From: Bacteroidota bacterium
Lineage (GTDB): Bacteria; Bacteroidota; Bacteroidia; Bacteroidales; F082
Length of the DNA stretch: 51,447 nucleotides
Reading direction: 5' to 3'
Assembly: GCA_016845175.1 (NCBI GenBank)
Contig: JAERTD010000034.1
Coordinates: 1 to 51,447 of the forward strand
The notes beneath the pieces are model-generated. The model worked only from the letters and a program-made list of their open reading frames with translations, was not told the origin of the DNA and ran no database searches. Position 1 is the first letter of the stretch, and each line of letters opens with the position of its first letter. A program made the translations under genes and the position numbers. Below, in pieces: positions 37,301 through 45,133 of the stretch.

Positions 37301-37978
37301 GCTTTCGAAAAATGTGATCCCGCCATCGGTGCTCTTGTAGACGCCTAAACCTGCAGCATCACCGGCATCTCTATCACCTGTCCCCAAATAAATGATATCG
37401 GGATCCACATAATCTATGATGATGGCAGAGACACCTAAGGTAGGCTGGTTGTCAGTTAAAGTTTCCCAATGCTGGCCACCATCCGTGGTTTTCCACAAAC
37501 CTCCTGCCGGAGCTCCAATATAAAACAGATCAGGATCGCTTGGGTGAAAAGCTATGGCATTGATTCGGCCATTACCCCAAAAATCGTAGGGCGAAGATGG
37601 AAGATCAATGGGACCAATATTCACCCAGTTTCCTGCATACATGGATCTATCCGTATGGGCTTCTAGAAAGTTCTTGTATTGCAGATGATCGTGTCCTGGA
37701 GCTTTTCTGCTGCCATCAGGATAAATTTTATGAGACATATACCACTCCCATCTTTTAAATGGGTTATAGCCGCTTCCTTTGCGGTCGGGTCGATTTTCCC
37801 AGTATTTATTAAAGGCATCCACTGTTTCGTAAAAATTGGCATTTTCATCTTGCATCATTTCGATCCAAACAGCTTCATTCGGAGTCTGCTGCGCTTCATC
37901 GGTCGCAGCATCATTTTGTGAGATTAAGGGTATGGCAAACAAAAGTGCCAAAAGCAAAACATAGTAGTTCTTTTTCAT
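34322..37978 (-). CDS. T9SS-secreted protein: sortilin-type propeller, PKD domains, MAM-like region, sorting tail
   Basis: The 1218-residue protein has a signal peptide (KKNYYVLLLALLFAIPLISQ). Residues about 100-760 hold at least eight Asp-box/BNR motifs (TDGGQHWETLT, STDGGITFF, SIDAGASWTL, SVDAGDSWTM, SIDGGESFTL, SADAGQTWTM, DDDGQTWTRI, STDKGVSWED), as in sortilin/VPS10 propellers. Two PKD domains follow (about 779-858, 859-950; SWSWTFEGGTPSTS, GTYSVSLTVTNSSG). A jelly-roll region (about 954-1130) resembles MAM/cleaved-adhesin domains. The last ~75 residues (LQPNPATDKVLLKL to GIYFVGVSSETGASTQKLVI) are a T9SS type A sorting domain. The likely fate is export to the cell surface. A -7 element 24 nt upstream supports the ATG at 37978 over the longer open frame. 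Confidence 0.9.
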   Translation of the reverse strand: MKKNYYVLLLALLFAIPLISQNDAATDEAQQTPNEAVWIEMMQDENANFYETVDAFNKYWENRPDRKGSGYNPFKRWEWYMSHKIYPDGSRKAPGHDHLQYKNFLEAHTDRSMYAGNWVNIGPIDLPSSPYDFWGNGRINAIAFHPSDPDLFYIGAPAGGLWKTTDGGQHWETLTDNQPTLGVSAIIIDYVDPDIIYLGTGDRDAGDAAGLGVYKSTDGGITFFESNTNMGAKTVGRMIQHPTNPALLYAATSGGVYKSIDAGASWTLTKTGNSKEIVFHATDPNIIFCSVGSKFFKSVDAGDSWTMITNGTPTSGSRSVIAVSPDNPYYVYFFVTTGSAYYGTYLSIDGGESFTLRSNSPNVMGWACNGGAGGQAWYDLDIAADPNDADVLYAGGINCWRSADAGQTWTMSSNQTGGCGADAAHADLHVLEYNPLNDILYVGNDGGIWWNDDDGQTWTRITNGLAIGQQYKLGQSRLLQNHVSTGYQDNGISSYHTDEWIQSDMYADGMETQMDVADTSLSYGCAQYGNMIRMIDDKVSVQIAGEGVNGINEQGNWVTPFTQHESNQDYMFAGYINLWRTTNLTDNSPSWTKISSGVGNGSVTVVEHSPANENLFYFATSGNGLVRSDNIMDAVPAYADLRDLLPGSGAVNDIEAHPWDEELVYITQASNIYRSTDKGVSWEDISLNLPDINLNDVAYYDRGQVEGLYVGTNVGVFFKDAHMSEWILFSEGLPAAILVSEIEIYVDPEDPAEDRIRASSYGRGLWGSPAYYYDLFADFEPSERNIPLGCAIDFTDMSVGYPHSWSWTFEGGTPSTSTESNPSGIVYDAAGEFAVTLEVTNPDGSHITTKTAYIIVVDGLLPQVNFYSNDTAQCANEPIHLYDESTACPTGWLWAFDPPYVDYLEGTDENSQHPVVTLQQAGTYSVSLTVTNSSGESELIKEDYLNVGGQFLPYYENFSGPGFESMGCVIENPDQSYTWELKEVMTAQGMKQVSWINMFNYSNMNERDFLILPNLNFDGFDNVFMTFDYAYAQRYAPSDSLFVSISDDCGESWTRVYGNGPNGEGIFATSEPTTDSFEPMGGQDWCGSGYGADCPLIDLSNWAGQANIKLRFESFTRFSNNLYIGDVEISNSVGHPELNASVDLFELQPNPATDKVLLKLKDKGTYTVQIWDSRTHLVQSHELNQAQIELDVSQLKPGIYFVGVSSETGASTQKLVIQ

Positions 37979-38002
37979 GGTAACGGGATTTGGTGCGAAG
38001 GA

Positions 38003-38010
38003 CAAAGGTA
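38003..38010 (-). promoter_or_regulatory. -7 promoter element of the T9SS-cargo gene
   Basis: The minus strand reads TACCTTTG, a match to TAnnTTTG, 24 nt before the ATG. It lies inside the longer open frame and so helps fix the start. Confidence 0.55.
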
Positions 38011-38117
38011 CATTAATTGAGAGGAAAAGGAAAGACAACCTAATGGCAAAAGCCTTATATCTCTGGACAAGGATGTACATATAACAGCCCTTGGATCTAA
38101 TTCCTAAAGCAGACAGT

Positions 38118-39881
38118 TTATTTGCGAGCCTTACGTGAGGCTTTCTTTTTGGCTCTGTTTTTTTTCTTTTCTTTTCTCTTTTCCTGAGCTTCATGGCTTT
38201 TACCCACCGGTGAAACTGTATTAACGATCCCACTTTGCAAAGTCTTCCAGGCGATATTTCCAAACCCACGATAAGGGATGCGTTCAAAGGACATGGCCAC
38301 AGTTCTGACTACGCCATTTTTCCCAGGATTTGATTTCTTAACGACACTATTGGCTACCCATGATAAAAACTTATCTTCATCCTTCTTTTCTTTCTTTGCG
38401 ATCACTTTTGCTTCCAGATCGTGATAGAGCATGGTCATTTGTCCGGAGCTGGCTTTCGGACTCGCATTGGCTGAAAAAACCAATTTATCCAATACTCCTT
38501 TTTCAAATTCCACCCCGATGGCAGGAACCACCGCCGAATTGAATACTCTCATATCGGCCTTGCCCAGACTTCCGTTGAAATAAAATGTATCCACAGGGCT
38601 GTTCAGGGGCAATATAAACTTTAAATTCAGTGGTGATTTATTATTAAAATCCGCCTTCAAGTGGATGGTAAGAGGTTTGTTTAAGGCAATACTATCAGGA
38701 ATTGAGGTGGCATGAAAGATATCGGCATGAAGCTGCTCCAGTTTTACAGTCATCAGTTTATCTGTTTTCTCTCCGCGTTCCTGGTAGGTCAGATGACTGT
38801 TCCTAAGCTCCAATTTTTCAATATGAAGTGGCAGACTCATGGATTTTAAAGCCTGTTGTGGCAGTTTGGGTCTTTTATCAAAATTTTCTGGTCGGTGTTT
38901 ATCCATTAGGACTTTCATATTCAATCCAGCCACTTCAATTTTGTCGAAGATGAACCTTCCTTTGGTAATTGAAGCCCGAAAATCACTAAAATATAAGTAA
39001 ACGCTATCCACCTCGATATCCATTATGGCCTCCCGAAAGGGTCTATTGGCAGACATTTTGAATAAATTCTTGTATTGTGGCTTAAAATAAAAATCATGCA
39101 GAAGTATGGCATCAACATCACTGGTCAATTGTAGTTGGCCGAAACCCAGCGCGTACCAACCTCCGGGTAGCTTAAATTTTTCATTGGAGATTTCAAGACT
39201 TGCATCATCCAGGTTCAGGTGAAAATAATCCTCAGACCCTTTAATTTCTTCAAAATGAAAGCCTTCATATTTAAAGCTGAAATTATTGTTCTCAATGGTA
39301 ACCTCTTCTTTGTCTACATCATAAATACTGAAATTGCAATCCTTGAAAACCACTGCTCCTAGCTGAATACCATTAACATTGTTTAGTTGGATAGAATCGA
39401 TGCTCAGGCGCTTTTCTTCATCCTCCAGTTCTTTGACCTTGTCTACTTTTTGCTTCTCTTTGGATCGGGCGTACAATCTGATATCAGGCTTATCGAAAAC
39501 TATGGAATTCACATTGATCTCCCTGTTCTTCATCAGAGAACGCCATTGAAAATTCACCAATTTAAACACAGGAATATGCAGGGAGAACAAAAGTCCTTGA
39601 TGGGTCTTTCGTGCTTTAAATTTAGCCATATAAGCTGAATCAGGTTCCACACTCACCCCTTTCAGTTTGAGGGTACCTGTAAGGATATTTACTCTGGCCT
39701 TCTCAACCGCAACCTCAAATTTTTTATCCTCTCCTGATTTCAGAAAGGCATTCAGTTTAGTTTCGAGCATCCATCCCAGGACCAGATTGATGCTTACCAA
39801 TAAGACAATCAGCACACTAAAAACCCACGCAGCTATGCGCAACAATGCTTTTTGTTTTTTTGTCAGCTTCATTTCACCCAT
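38118..39881 (-). CDS. AsmA-like membrane-anchored protein with a highly basic C-terminal tail
   Basis: The 587-residue protein has one N-terminal membrane segment (LLRIAAWVFSVLIVLLVSIN). A long beta-rich region follows, with AsmA/DUF748-like features (VEKARVNILTGTLKLKGVSV, LHIEKLELRNSHLTY). Such proteins are envelope-spanning, often linked to lipid transport or outer-membrane homeostasis; the exact family here is uncertain. The last ~30 residues are almost all Lys/Arg/Glu (EKRKEKKKNRAKKKASRKAR). An in-frame TTG at 39891-39893 abuts a -7-like element, so I start at the ATG at 39881; the ATG at 39872 is also possible. Confidence 0.6.
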   Translation of the reverse strand: MGEMKLTKKQKALLRIAAWVFSVLIVLLVSINLVLGWMLETKLNAFLKSGEDKKFEVAVEKARVNILTGTLKLKGVSVEPDSAYMAKFKARKTHQGLLFSLHIPVFKLVNFQWRSLMKNREINVNSIVFDKPDIRLYARSKEKQKVDKVKELEDEEKRLSIDSIQLNNVNGIQLGAVVFKDCNFSIYDVDKEEVTIENNNFSFKYEGFHFEEIKGSEDYFHLNLDDASLEISNEKFKLPGGWYALGFGQLQLTSDVDAILLHDFYFKPQYKNLFKMSANRPFREAIMDIEVDSVYLYFSDFRASITKGRFIFDKIEVAGLNMKVLMDKHRPENFDKRPKLPQQALKSMSLPLHIEKLELRNSHLTYQERGEKTDKLMTVKLEQLHADIFHATSIPDSIALNKPLTIHLKADFNNKSPLNLKFILPLNSPVDTFYFNGSLGKADMRVFNSAVVPAIGVEFEKGVLDKLVFSANASPKASSGQMTMLYHDLEAKVIAKKEKKDEDKFLSWVANSVVKKSNPGKNGVVRTVAMSFERIPYRGFGNIAWKTLQSGIVNTVSPVGKSHEAQEKRKEKKKNRAKKKASRKARK

Positions 39882-39893
39882 GTTATAGTCCAA

Positions 39894-39901
39894 TAAAGGT
39901 A
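39894..39901 (-). promoter_or_regulatory. -7-like element of the AsmA-like gene
   Basis: The minus strand reads TACCTTTA, one base from TAnnTTTG, 12 nt before the ATG at 39881. Confidence 0.35.
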
Positions 39902-39971
39902 CTATTAAAAATGGATCATTTGAATTGTTCTGTAAAGACCAGGGATGTTGGCCAGCATGAGCTGTACTTTT

Positions 39972-41303
39972 TTAGAGCATGGACTGTCGCCAGTTTCCAT
40001 ATCTGAGGTACAAAAAGGAACAAAAGGCCAACAGAGAACCATAAATAAGTTCTGCCATCCAAACCTCGAATACCTCAAGTTGGAATATATTAACTACCGA
40101 CCATACATAGGCTAAATAGATAATAAGGACAACGATTTCAATGAACAAAGACACCGTGGTTTTTCCTGTTCCTGACACCCCATTGAAAAGTATAAACCCT
40201 AGTGATAAGGCCAGTGCACCGAGGCTCACGACATATAAAATGGGTATGCCCATCTCAATAAGAGTGGTGTTATTGGTATAAATTTCCATGATCGTTCTAG
40301 GGAAGAACACACCCAAACTTACGATAATGACCACACCTAAAAAGCACAAACCCATGATCTTATAGATTAGTGGCAACACCTCATTCTCTCGTTTCTGTCC
40401 GATAAGAAAGCTCACCAATGTATTGGTGGCTGTGGCAAATCCCCATATGGGCATCATCAGAACGACAAAAACACTGCGGATAATATTGGAAACGGCAAGT
40501 GACATTTCTCCCAGCTTTTCAATGAATAGGAAAAAGACAAACCAAACCGACAAGGATATGAATGATTGCATCATCATGGGCAAGGCGACCTTAAGGATTC
40601 GTCTTAAAAACTGAAATGAGAATGTTTGGAAGTAAAACAGGTTGTAGTCTTTAAACCGTATGGCAAAAAAGGTATATACGATAAAAAACACCATGGAAGA
40701 TGCCTCAGCTATCACTGATGCCAAAGCGGCACCTTCCACACCCATTTCCGGAAAACCAAGTTTACCGAAGATAAGCACATAGTCAAGCACGATATTTACG
40801 ATGGCTAAGACTACTGTGGTATAAGTAATGACTTTCGTTCTGGCCAAACCCACATAAAAGGATCTGAAGACCATATTCACAAAGGCAAAAAATATCCCAA
40901 AGGAGCGCCATTTTAAGAAGCTGATGGTTTCGGTAAAAACCGCTTGTGATTCGACAGCAAAATCCAGAATGTAAAATGACCAATATCGCAACAACAAGAA
41001 TACCACCACAGCCAGGGGCAACAAGAAATACAGAGAGTGCTCAATAATGGGCCCGACTTCCTTGAGTTTGCCTTCACCATAGCGCCTGGCCACAATAATC
41101 TGGGCACCGGTTCCGAAACCCAACCCCAACATGATCACAGCCAGATAAAACAGCCCGCCCAGGGCACCTGCTCCCAGAGCAATTTCACCCACCCTACCCA
41201 GAAAAGCTGTATCGGTGAAATTTATCAGGTTTTGCGCAATACTACCCAATATAATAGGGTAAGCCACCTGCCAGATTCGACTATATTTAATATCGGTTTT
41301 CAT
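39972..41303 (-). CDS. MATE-family multidrug/cation antiporter
   Basis: The 443-residue protein has about 12 membrane segments in two related MatE halves. The first half begins WQVAYPIILGSIAQNLINFT and DTAFLGRVGEIALGAGAL, the classic N-terminal MATE pattern; the second has LPMMMQSFISLSVWFVFFLF and GFATATNTLVSFLIGQKREN. MATE proteins export drugs or metabolites using sodium or proton gradients; the substrate is unknown. The ATG at 41303 lies 9 nt after a -7 element, while the longer frame would start within that element. Confidence 0.92.
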   Translation of the reverse strand: MKTDIKYSRIWQVAYPIILGSIAQNLINFTDTAFLGRVGEIALGAGALGGLFYLAVIMLGLGFGTGAQIIVARRYGEGKLKEVGPIIEHSLYFLLPLAVVVFLLLRYWSFYILDFAVESQAVFTETISFLKWRSFGIFFAFVNMVFRSFYVGLARTKVITYTTVVLAIVNIVLDYVLIFGKLGFPEMGVEGAALASVIAEASSMVFFIVYTFFAIRFKDYNLFYFQTFSFQFLRRILKVALPMMMQSFISLSVWFVFFLFIEKLGEMSLAVSNIIRSVFVVLMMPIWGFATATNTLVSFLIGQKRENEVLPLIYKIMGLCFLGVVIIVSLGVFFPRTIMEIYTNNTTLIEMGIPILYVVSLGALALSLGFILFNGVSGTGKTTVSLFIEIVVLIIYLAYVWSVVNIFQLEVFEVWMAELIYGSLLAFCSFLYLRYGNWRQSML

Positions 41304-41312
41304 TGAAGCCAG

Positions 41313-41320
41313 CAAAGGTA
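41313..41320 (-). promoter_or_regulatory. -7 promoter element of the MATE gene
   Basis: The minus strand reads TACCTTTG, fitting TAnnTTTG, 9 nt before the ATG at 41303. It implies a very short or absent leader. Confidence 0.55.
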
Positions 41321-41358
41321 GAAAGTATTACAAGAAAAGTGAGTAAAAGAGTCTTGCA

Positions 41359-41580
41359 TTGTTGGATGGTTTCATGGCTTTATGGTCTCATGGTTGCATT
41401 GATGGACAGGTTCATCGTAGCACAAGTTCACACGCACACTCACACTCACACTTACACTTACACTTAGCACTTACTTTTTTCCCTGTCATCTTTTCCCCTA
41501 TTTCCCTATGCCCTTACTTCCTCATTTCCTCTATCTCCCATATTCCCTCTTTCCCTTTTCCAATAAACACAAGCAAATCC
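41359..41580. repeat. Low-complexity intergenic element: CAC-rich then pyrimidine-rich
   Basis: Near-repeats of ATGG/CATGG (41366-41400) are followed by a CACACT/CACTTA microsatellite-like run (41428-41480), then a long pyrimidine-rich stretch of TTTCCC/TTCCTC words. It is noncoding between divergent transporter genes. The same order of parts recurs inverted at 47464-47560. Confidence 0.55.
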
Positions 41581-41612
41581 GCCGCCTCCCATCAACATTC
41601 CTCTGAAATAGC

Positions 41613-41620
41613 TACTTTTG
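41613..41620 (+). promoter_or_regulatory. -7 promoter element of the MFS gene
   Basis: TACTTTTG fits TAnnTTTG, 15 nt before the ATG at 41636. It covers the in-frame TTG at 41618, arguing against that start. Confidence 0.55.
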
Positions 41621-41635
41621 GATCAAAAGGTGTTC

Positions 41636-42904
41636 ATGGATACAACATTCACCAAAAACAGCCAATACTACAAATTCTGTTTCTATGGATTCTTCAAAAA
41701 CCTGAGGTTCTTTGATGCGTTTTTGGTATTATTTTTCCTTGAAAAAGGACTGGACTTTCTGGAAATTGGGCTCTTATATTCCATTAGAGAGATCGCTATT
41801 ATTGTTTTAGAAATTCCCAGTGGAATCATAGCAGATGCACTGGGGAGAAGGCGAACCCTGATCACCTCTTTCTTTGTTTATATCCTCTCATTTTTAGTTT
41901 TTTACTTTTCCAATGCCTTTGGTGCATTGGCTGTAGCCATGATACTCTTTGCTTACGGGGATGCTTTTCGAACAGGTGTACATAAGGCTATGATTTATCA
42001 TTACCTACACCTCAACAATTGGGGAGGGCAAAAAATCAGCTACTATGGACACACCCGATCCTGGTCACAGATGGGCTCTGCCCTTTCTTCATTAATAGCA
42101 GGTATATTGGTGTTTATGAGTGGTGAATACCGGCTGATTTTTTTGTATTCTACCCTTCCCTATTTGTTGGACATGGCATTGGTTTATTCCTACCCGAAGA
42201 TCTTGGATGGCAATAAAATAAGCGGCAAAAGAAAGGCCGTTGGCACCCATTTCAGGTTGGTGATAAATTCATTTATCCATAGTTTTTCCAAAAAAGATCT
42301 GCTCATTTCCTTAAACAGCCTTTCTTTATACACCGGATTTTATAGAGCTGTCAAAGATTACATCCAACCATTGATTAAAGCCTTTGCCTTAAGTATTCCA
42401 TTACTCTCCGCCTATACTGATAGCCAGAAAACAGCGGTTCTTATTGGTTTGTTCTACTTTATAATCTATCTGGCCACTGCCTGGGCCAGCAGGAATTCAG
42501 GGAAATTCACTGCTTTGTTTATGAATGCTTTTAAACCAATGAATATCAGTATAATCTTTGGCTTAAGCATTGGATTGATGACCGGTTTGTTCTTCCTGCT
42601 AGGCTGGTATGCCTTTGCCGTTTTGGGCTTTCTGCTTCTCATGATGATTGAAAACATCAGAAAACCCATTGGTTTTTCTTTGGTTGCTGATAACAGTAAA
42701 AATGAAGCCATGGCATCAGTGTTATCAGCCAGTTCTCAGGCCAAATCCATTTATACTGCTCTTCTTGCTCCTCTTGTGGGTTGGATTGCTGACTTATACA
42801 GCCCGGGTACTTCCATTGTGATGGTTTCGGTTTTCCTCCTGCTGATCTTTCCATTATATATCCTAAAATCGAGGCAACTTTCTGAAAAAAGAAGGTCTAT
42901 GTGA
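41636..42904 (+). CDS. Major facilitator superfamily transporter
   Basis: The 422-residue protein has about 12 membrane segments. The loop between segments 2 and 3 has the MFS motif A-like GIIADALGRRRTLITSF, preceded by the typical FFLEKGLDFLEIGLLYSIRE. The central loop is basic (NKISGKRKAVGTHF). Members with this N-terminal pattern are often called quinolone-resistance-like or sugar/drug exporters; substrate unknown. It diverges from the MATE gene across a low-complexity element. Confidence 0.85.
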   Translation: MDTTFTKNSQYYKFCFYGFFKNLRFFDAFLVLFFLEKGLDFLEIGLLYSIREIAIIVLEIPSGIIADALGRRRTLITSFFVYILSFLVFYFSNAFGALAVAMILFAYGDAFRTGVHKAMIYHYLHLNNWGGQKISYYGHTRSWSQMGSALSSLIAGILVFMSGEYRLIFLYSTLPYLLDMALVYSYPKILDGNKISGKRKAVGTHFRLVINSFIHSFSKKDLLISLNSLSLYTGFYRAVKDYIQPLIKAFALSIPLLSAYTDSQKTAVLIGLFYFIIYLATAWASRNSGKFTALFMNAFKPMNISIIFGLSIGLMTGLFFLLGWYAFAVLGFLLLMMIENIRKPIGFSLVADNSKNEAMASVLSASSQAKSIYTALLAPLVGWIADLYSPGTSIVMVSVFLLLIFPLYILKSRQLSEKRRSM

Positions 42905-42936
42905 GAGATAAATGAATGATTAATGCTGATAATTTA

Positions 42937-42944
42937 TACTTTTA
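42937..42944 (+). promoter_or_regulatory. -7-like element of the YciI-like gene
   Basis: TACTTTTA is one base from TAnnTTTG and lies 28 nt before the ATG at 42973. Confidence 0.3.
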
Positions 42945-42972
42945 CCTGCAAAATTCAATAAGCCCATTACCT

Positions 42973-43635
42973 ATGTATAAGCGCATTATTCCCTTGGCTA
43001 CCGTTCTGATCCTGCTTATCTTGAGCCAGACAGTGCAATCACAAAATAAATCCCTGTTCTTTGTCTATCTGAATGCCAACCCAGATAAGGAAGTATTATC
43101 AGAAGAGAAGGTTAGTAGTCTTCAAAAAGCCCATCTGGATAATATCGATCGTTTACATAAAGAAGGCAAATTGCTTGCTGCCGGTCCCTTTGATGGCGGT
43201 GGTGGTATATTTATCCTGAAAGCTGAAAATCTTGCTCAGGCCAATGAGTATTTGAATTCAGATCCTGCCATCCAGGCCAATAGATTTAAACTTGAAGTGT
43301 ACCCTTTCCAATTTTGGAATGGTGGCTTGTGTGAGACGCAGGAACCCTATGAGATGGTGACTTATCCCTTCTGTAGAATCAACACTAAAGATGGAAGCAC
43401 CTTTTCACAGGTACAATATCATAACCGCATATATTTTGCTAACGAGTATAATACCGCTGGAAATATTTTATGCTATGCTTTTTACAAAGATAGTACAGAT
43501 GGTTTTGTAATCTTTGATGGAGATTCCAACACCGATGTGGAGCAAATCATGAAATCACACCCAGCTGTAGCAGAAGGTCTTGTTGACTATCAAATCTCTC
43601 CCCTTTGGATTGCGAAGGGTACCTTTTGCGAATAG
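42973..43635 (+). CDS. Secreted protein with YciI-like domain(s)
   Basis: The 220-residue protein has a signal peptide (YKRIIPLATVLILLILSQTV, cut after QSQ). Residues about 28-115 match the YciI/dimeric alpha-beta barrel pattern: FFVYLNANPDKEVLSEE, LQKAHLDNIDRLHKEGKLLA, AGPFDGGGGIFILKAEN and LNSDPAIQANRFKLEVYPF. The second half (about 120-220) is weaker but has a similar ending (MKSHPAVAEGLVDYQISPLW), so it may be a degenerate second copy. The YciI fold is usually cytoplasmic; export here is inferred from the signal peptide. The frame is open from 42916. Confidence 0.7.
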   Translation: MYKRIIPLATVLILLILSQTVQSQNKSLFFVYLNANPDKEVLSEEKVSSLQKAHLDNIDRLHKEGKLLAAGPFDGGGGIFILKAENLAQANEYLNSDPAIQANRFKLEVYPFQFWNGGLCETQEPYEMVTYPFCRINTKDGSTFSQVQYHNRIYFANEYNTAGNILCYAFYKDSTDGFVIFDGDSNTDVEQIMKSHPAVAEGLVDYQISPLWIAKGTFCE

Positions 43636-43748
43636 CAGAGTAATAAAACATCTATTAAGAATGGAATGCGGTCTCTGCTTGATGACTGAATTCTTATAAA
43701 GAAACCCGTTATAGTTTTAAATTCATCAGGGCAGAAAACAGGAATTGC

Positions 43749-44654
43749 ATGCGTACAATAATCATTTTTGGAGCCAGCGGTTTCATCGGAAAAAAGCTCA
43801 TTCAGCTGCTTAAGTCTGATTTTAAAATAATAGCAGTTAGCCGCCGTAGAAAATCTGGAAACTCGGTGGAATGGGTCCGCATGAGAAGAAATGAATACCA
43901 TTTCCTTCTTCCTCATTTTGAAGCGGCAGAGGGAATAATCAACCTGGCTGGTGAAAATGTAGGGAGCCGTTGGACGGAAGAGAAAAAGGCTGCCATTAGA
44001 GAGAGTAGACTTGATATTGATGCAACCATTGTTCAGGCTTTCAAGGCCTGTACCAACAAACCTAAGTTCCTTTTTCAGGGTTCAAGCATGGGTGTGTATG
44101 GGTATAGCAGGACCGATAAAGTCATTCGGGAGAAAGATCCCCTGGGTCGTCATGGCTTTCTAACAAGAGTAAGTCAGGAACATGAATCACTTTTTCAACA
44201 ACTGGAAAATCAAACCAGGGTTATATATCTAAGAACTGGTCTGGTATTGGGCAATGAAGGAGGAGCCTTTCCAAAGCTCTCAACGGCATTCAAATACTAT
44301 GTTGGAGGTAAGTTAGGCAATGGAAAGCAATGGAATTCATGGATACATATTGATGATGAAATCGCGGCTATTCGCTTCTTGATAGATCATAAAGATGCCA
44401 GCGGGGCATTCAATCTTACAGCTCCCAATCCGGTGCAACAAAAAGAATTGGCCAGAACTATGGGTAAGGTCTTGGGCAAGCCTAGTTTTATACCGGCACC
44501 AGCCTTCATGCTTAGAATGCTTCTCGGAGAAATGTCGAGAGAAATGCTACTGAGTGGATTGAATATCATTCCGCAACGATTGCTGGATGAAGGTTTCAAA
44601 TTCCAATATGAGCTAGTCGAAGAGGCTTTGAAAGACCTCCATGAAAAACAATAA
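43749..44654 (+). CDS. TIGR01777-family NAD(P)-binding epimerase/SDR protein
   Basis: The 301-residue protein is an extended SDR (SDR39U1/YfcH-like). It has a Rossmann glycine motif IIIFGASGFIGKKLIQLL, INLAGENVGSRWTEEKKAAI, SSMGVYGYS and VIYLRTGLVLGNEGGAFPKL. The C-terminal DUF1731 domain (about 245-298) reads PAPAFMLRMLLGEMSREMLL. The biochemical role is not established. It is 18 nt upstream of the in-frame region before yccF but separated by yccF's own -7 element. Confidence 0.88.
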   Translation: MRTIIIFGASGFIGKKLIQLLKSDFKIIAVSRRRKSGNSVEWVRMRRNEYHFLLPHFEAAEGIINLAGENVGSRWTEEKKAAIRESRLDIDATIVQAFKACTNKPKFLFQGSSMGVYGYSRTDKVIREKDPLGRHGFLTRVSQEHESLFQQLENQTRVIYLRTGLVLGNEGGAFPKLSTAFKYYVGGKLGNGKQWNSWIHIDDEIAAIRFLIDHKDASGAFNLTAPNPVQQKELARTMGKVLGKPSFIPAPAFMLRMLLGEMSREMLLSGLNIIPQRLLDEGFKFQYELVEEALKDLHEKQ

Positions 44655-44683
44655 TCAGGAAAGAGACTTTCTGTGTATTATCC

Positions 44684-44691
44684 TATATTTG
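44684..44691 (+). promoter_or_regulatory. -7 promoter element of yccF
   Basis: TATATTTG matches TAnnTTTG, 14 nt before the ATG at 44706. It lies inside the alternative GTG-initiated frame (44673), favouring the ATG. Confidence 0.5.
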
Positions 44692-44705
44692 ACAAAAAGT
44701 CAATT

Positions 44706-45074
44706 ATGAGATTTATTGGTAATGTGATTTGGTTGCTTTTCGGAGGACTGTCGGTAGCCATAGAATATTTCATTGGAACCATAGCCCTGATGATCACCAT
44801 TATAGGAATCCCCTTTGGATTACAAACCATCAAATTAGGCGTCCTGGCCATTTGGCCATTTGGAAGCGAAGTGGTCAGGACGGATTTCGCCGGTGGATGT
44901 CTGTCAACGCTTATGAATATTATATGGTTTTTTGTGGCCGGCTTCTGGATATTGGTCACCCATATACTTTTTGGCCTTCTTTTGGGTATTACCATTATTG
45001 GTATTCCATGGGCCAAGCAACATTTTAAACTTGCGGGCCTAGCCCTGACGCCATTTGGACGCGAGGTTCGCTAG
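44706..45074 (+). CDS. yccF: YccF-domain inner-membrane protein
   Basis: The 122-residue protein has two tandem YccF units. Unit 1 is NVIWLLFGGLSVAIEYFIGT to IIGIPFGLQTIKLGVLAIWP. Unit 2 is NIIWFFVAGFWILVTHILFG to IIGIPWAKQHFKLAGLALTP. Each has hydrophobic membrane segments and the GIPxxxQxxKL motif. Function is unknown in the family. The ATG at 44706 fits the family N-terminus (MRFIGNVIW). Confidence 0.88.
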   Translation: MRFIGNVIWLLFGGLSVAIEYFIGTIALMITIIGIPFGLQTIKLGVLAIWPFGSEVVRTDFAGGCLSTLMNIIWFFVAGFWILVTHILFGLLLGITIIGIPWAKQHFKLAGLALTPFGREVR

Positions 45075-45133
45075 TTGGAAATCATTACGCCCGGGAATAG
45101 AAAAGAATTAATTTTAGCCTGTCCGTATGGGCT

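Noticed and set aside
37979..38287. In-frame extension of the T9SS-cargo gene
   Set aside because: It overlaps the 3' end of the AsmA-like gene, contains the cargo gene's -7 element, and the signal peptide starts at 37978.
41428..41480. Possible CRISPR-like short repeats (CACACT/CACTTA run)
   Set aside because: Units are 6 bp without spacers; it is microsatellite-like, and no cas gene is present.
41359..41715. Plus-strand frame rich in His/Ser (SSHAHSHSHLHLHLAL)
   Set aside because: Translation of the CAC-rich low-complexity repeat; it overlaps the MFS gene in another frame.
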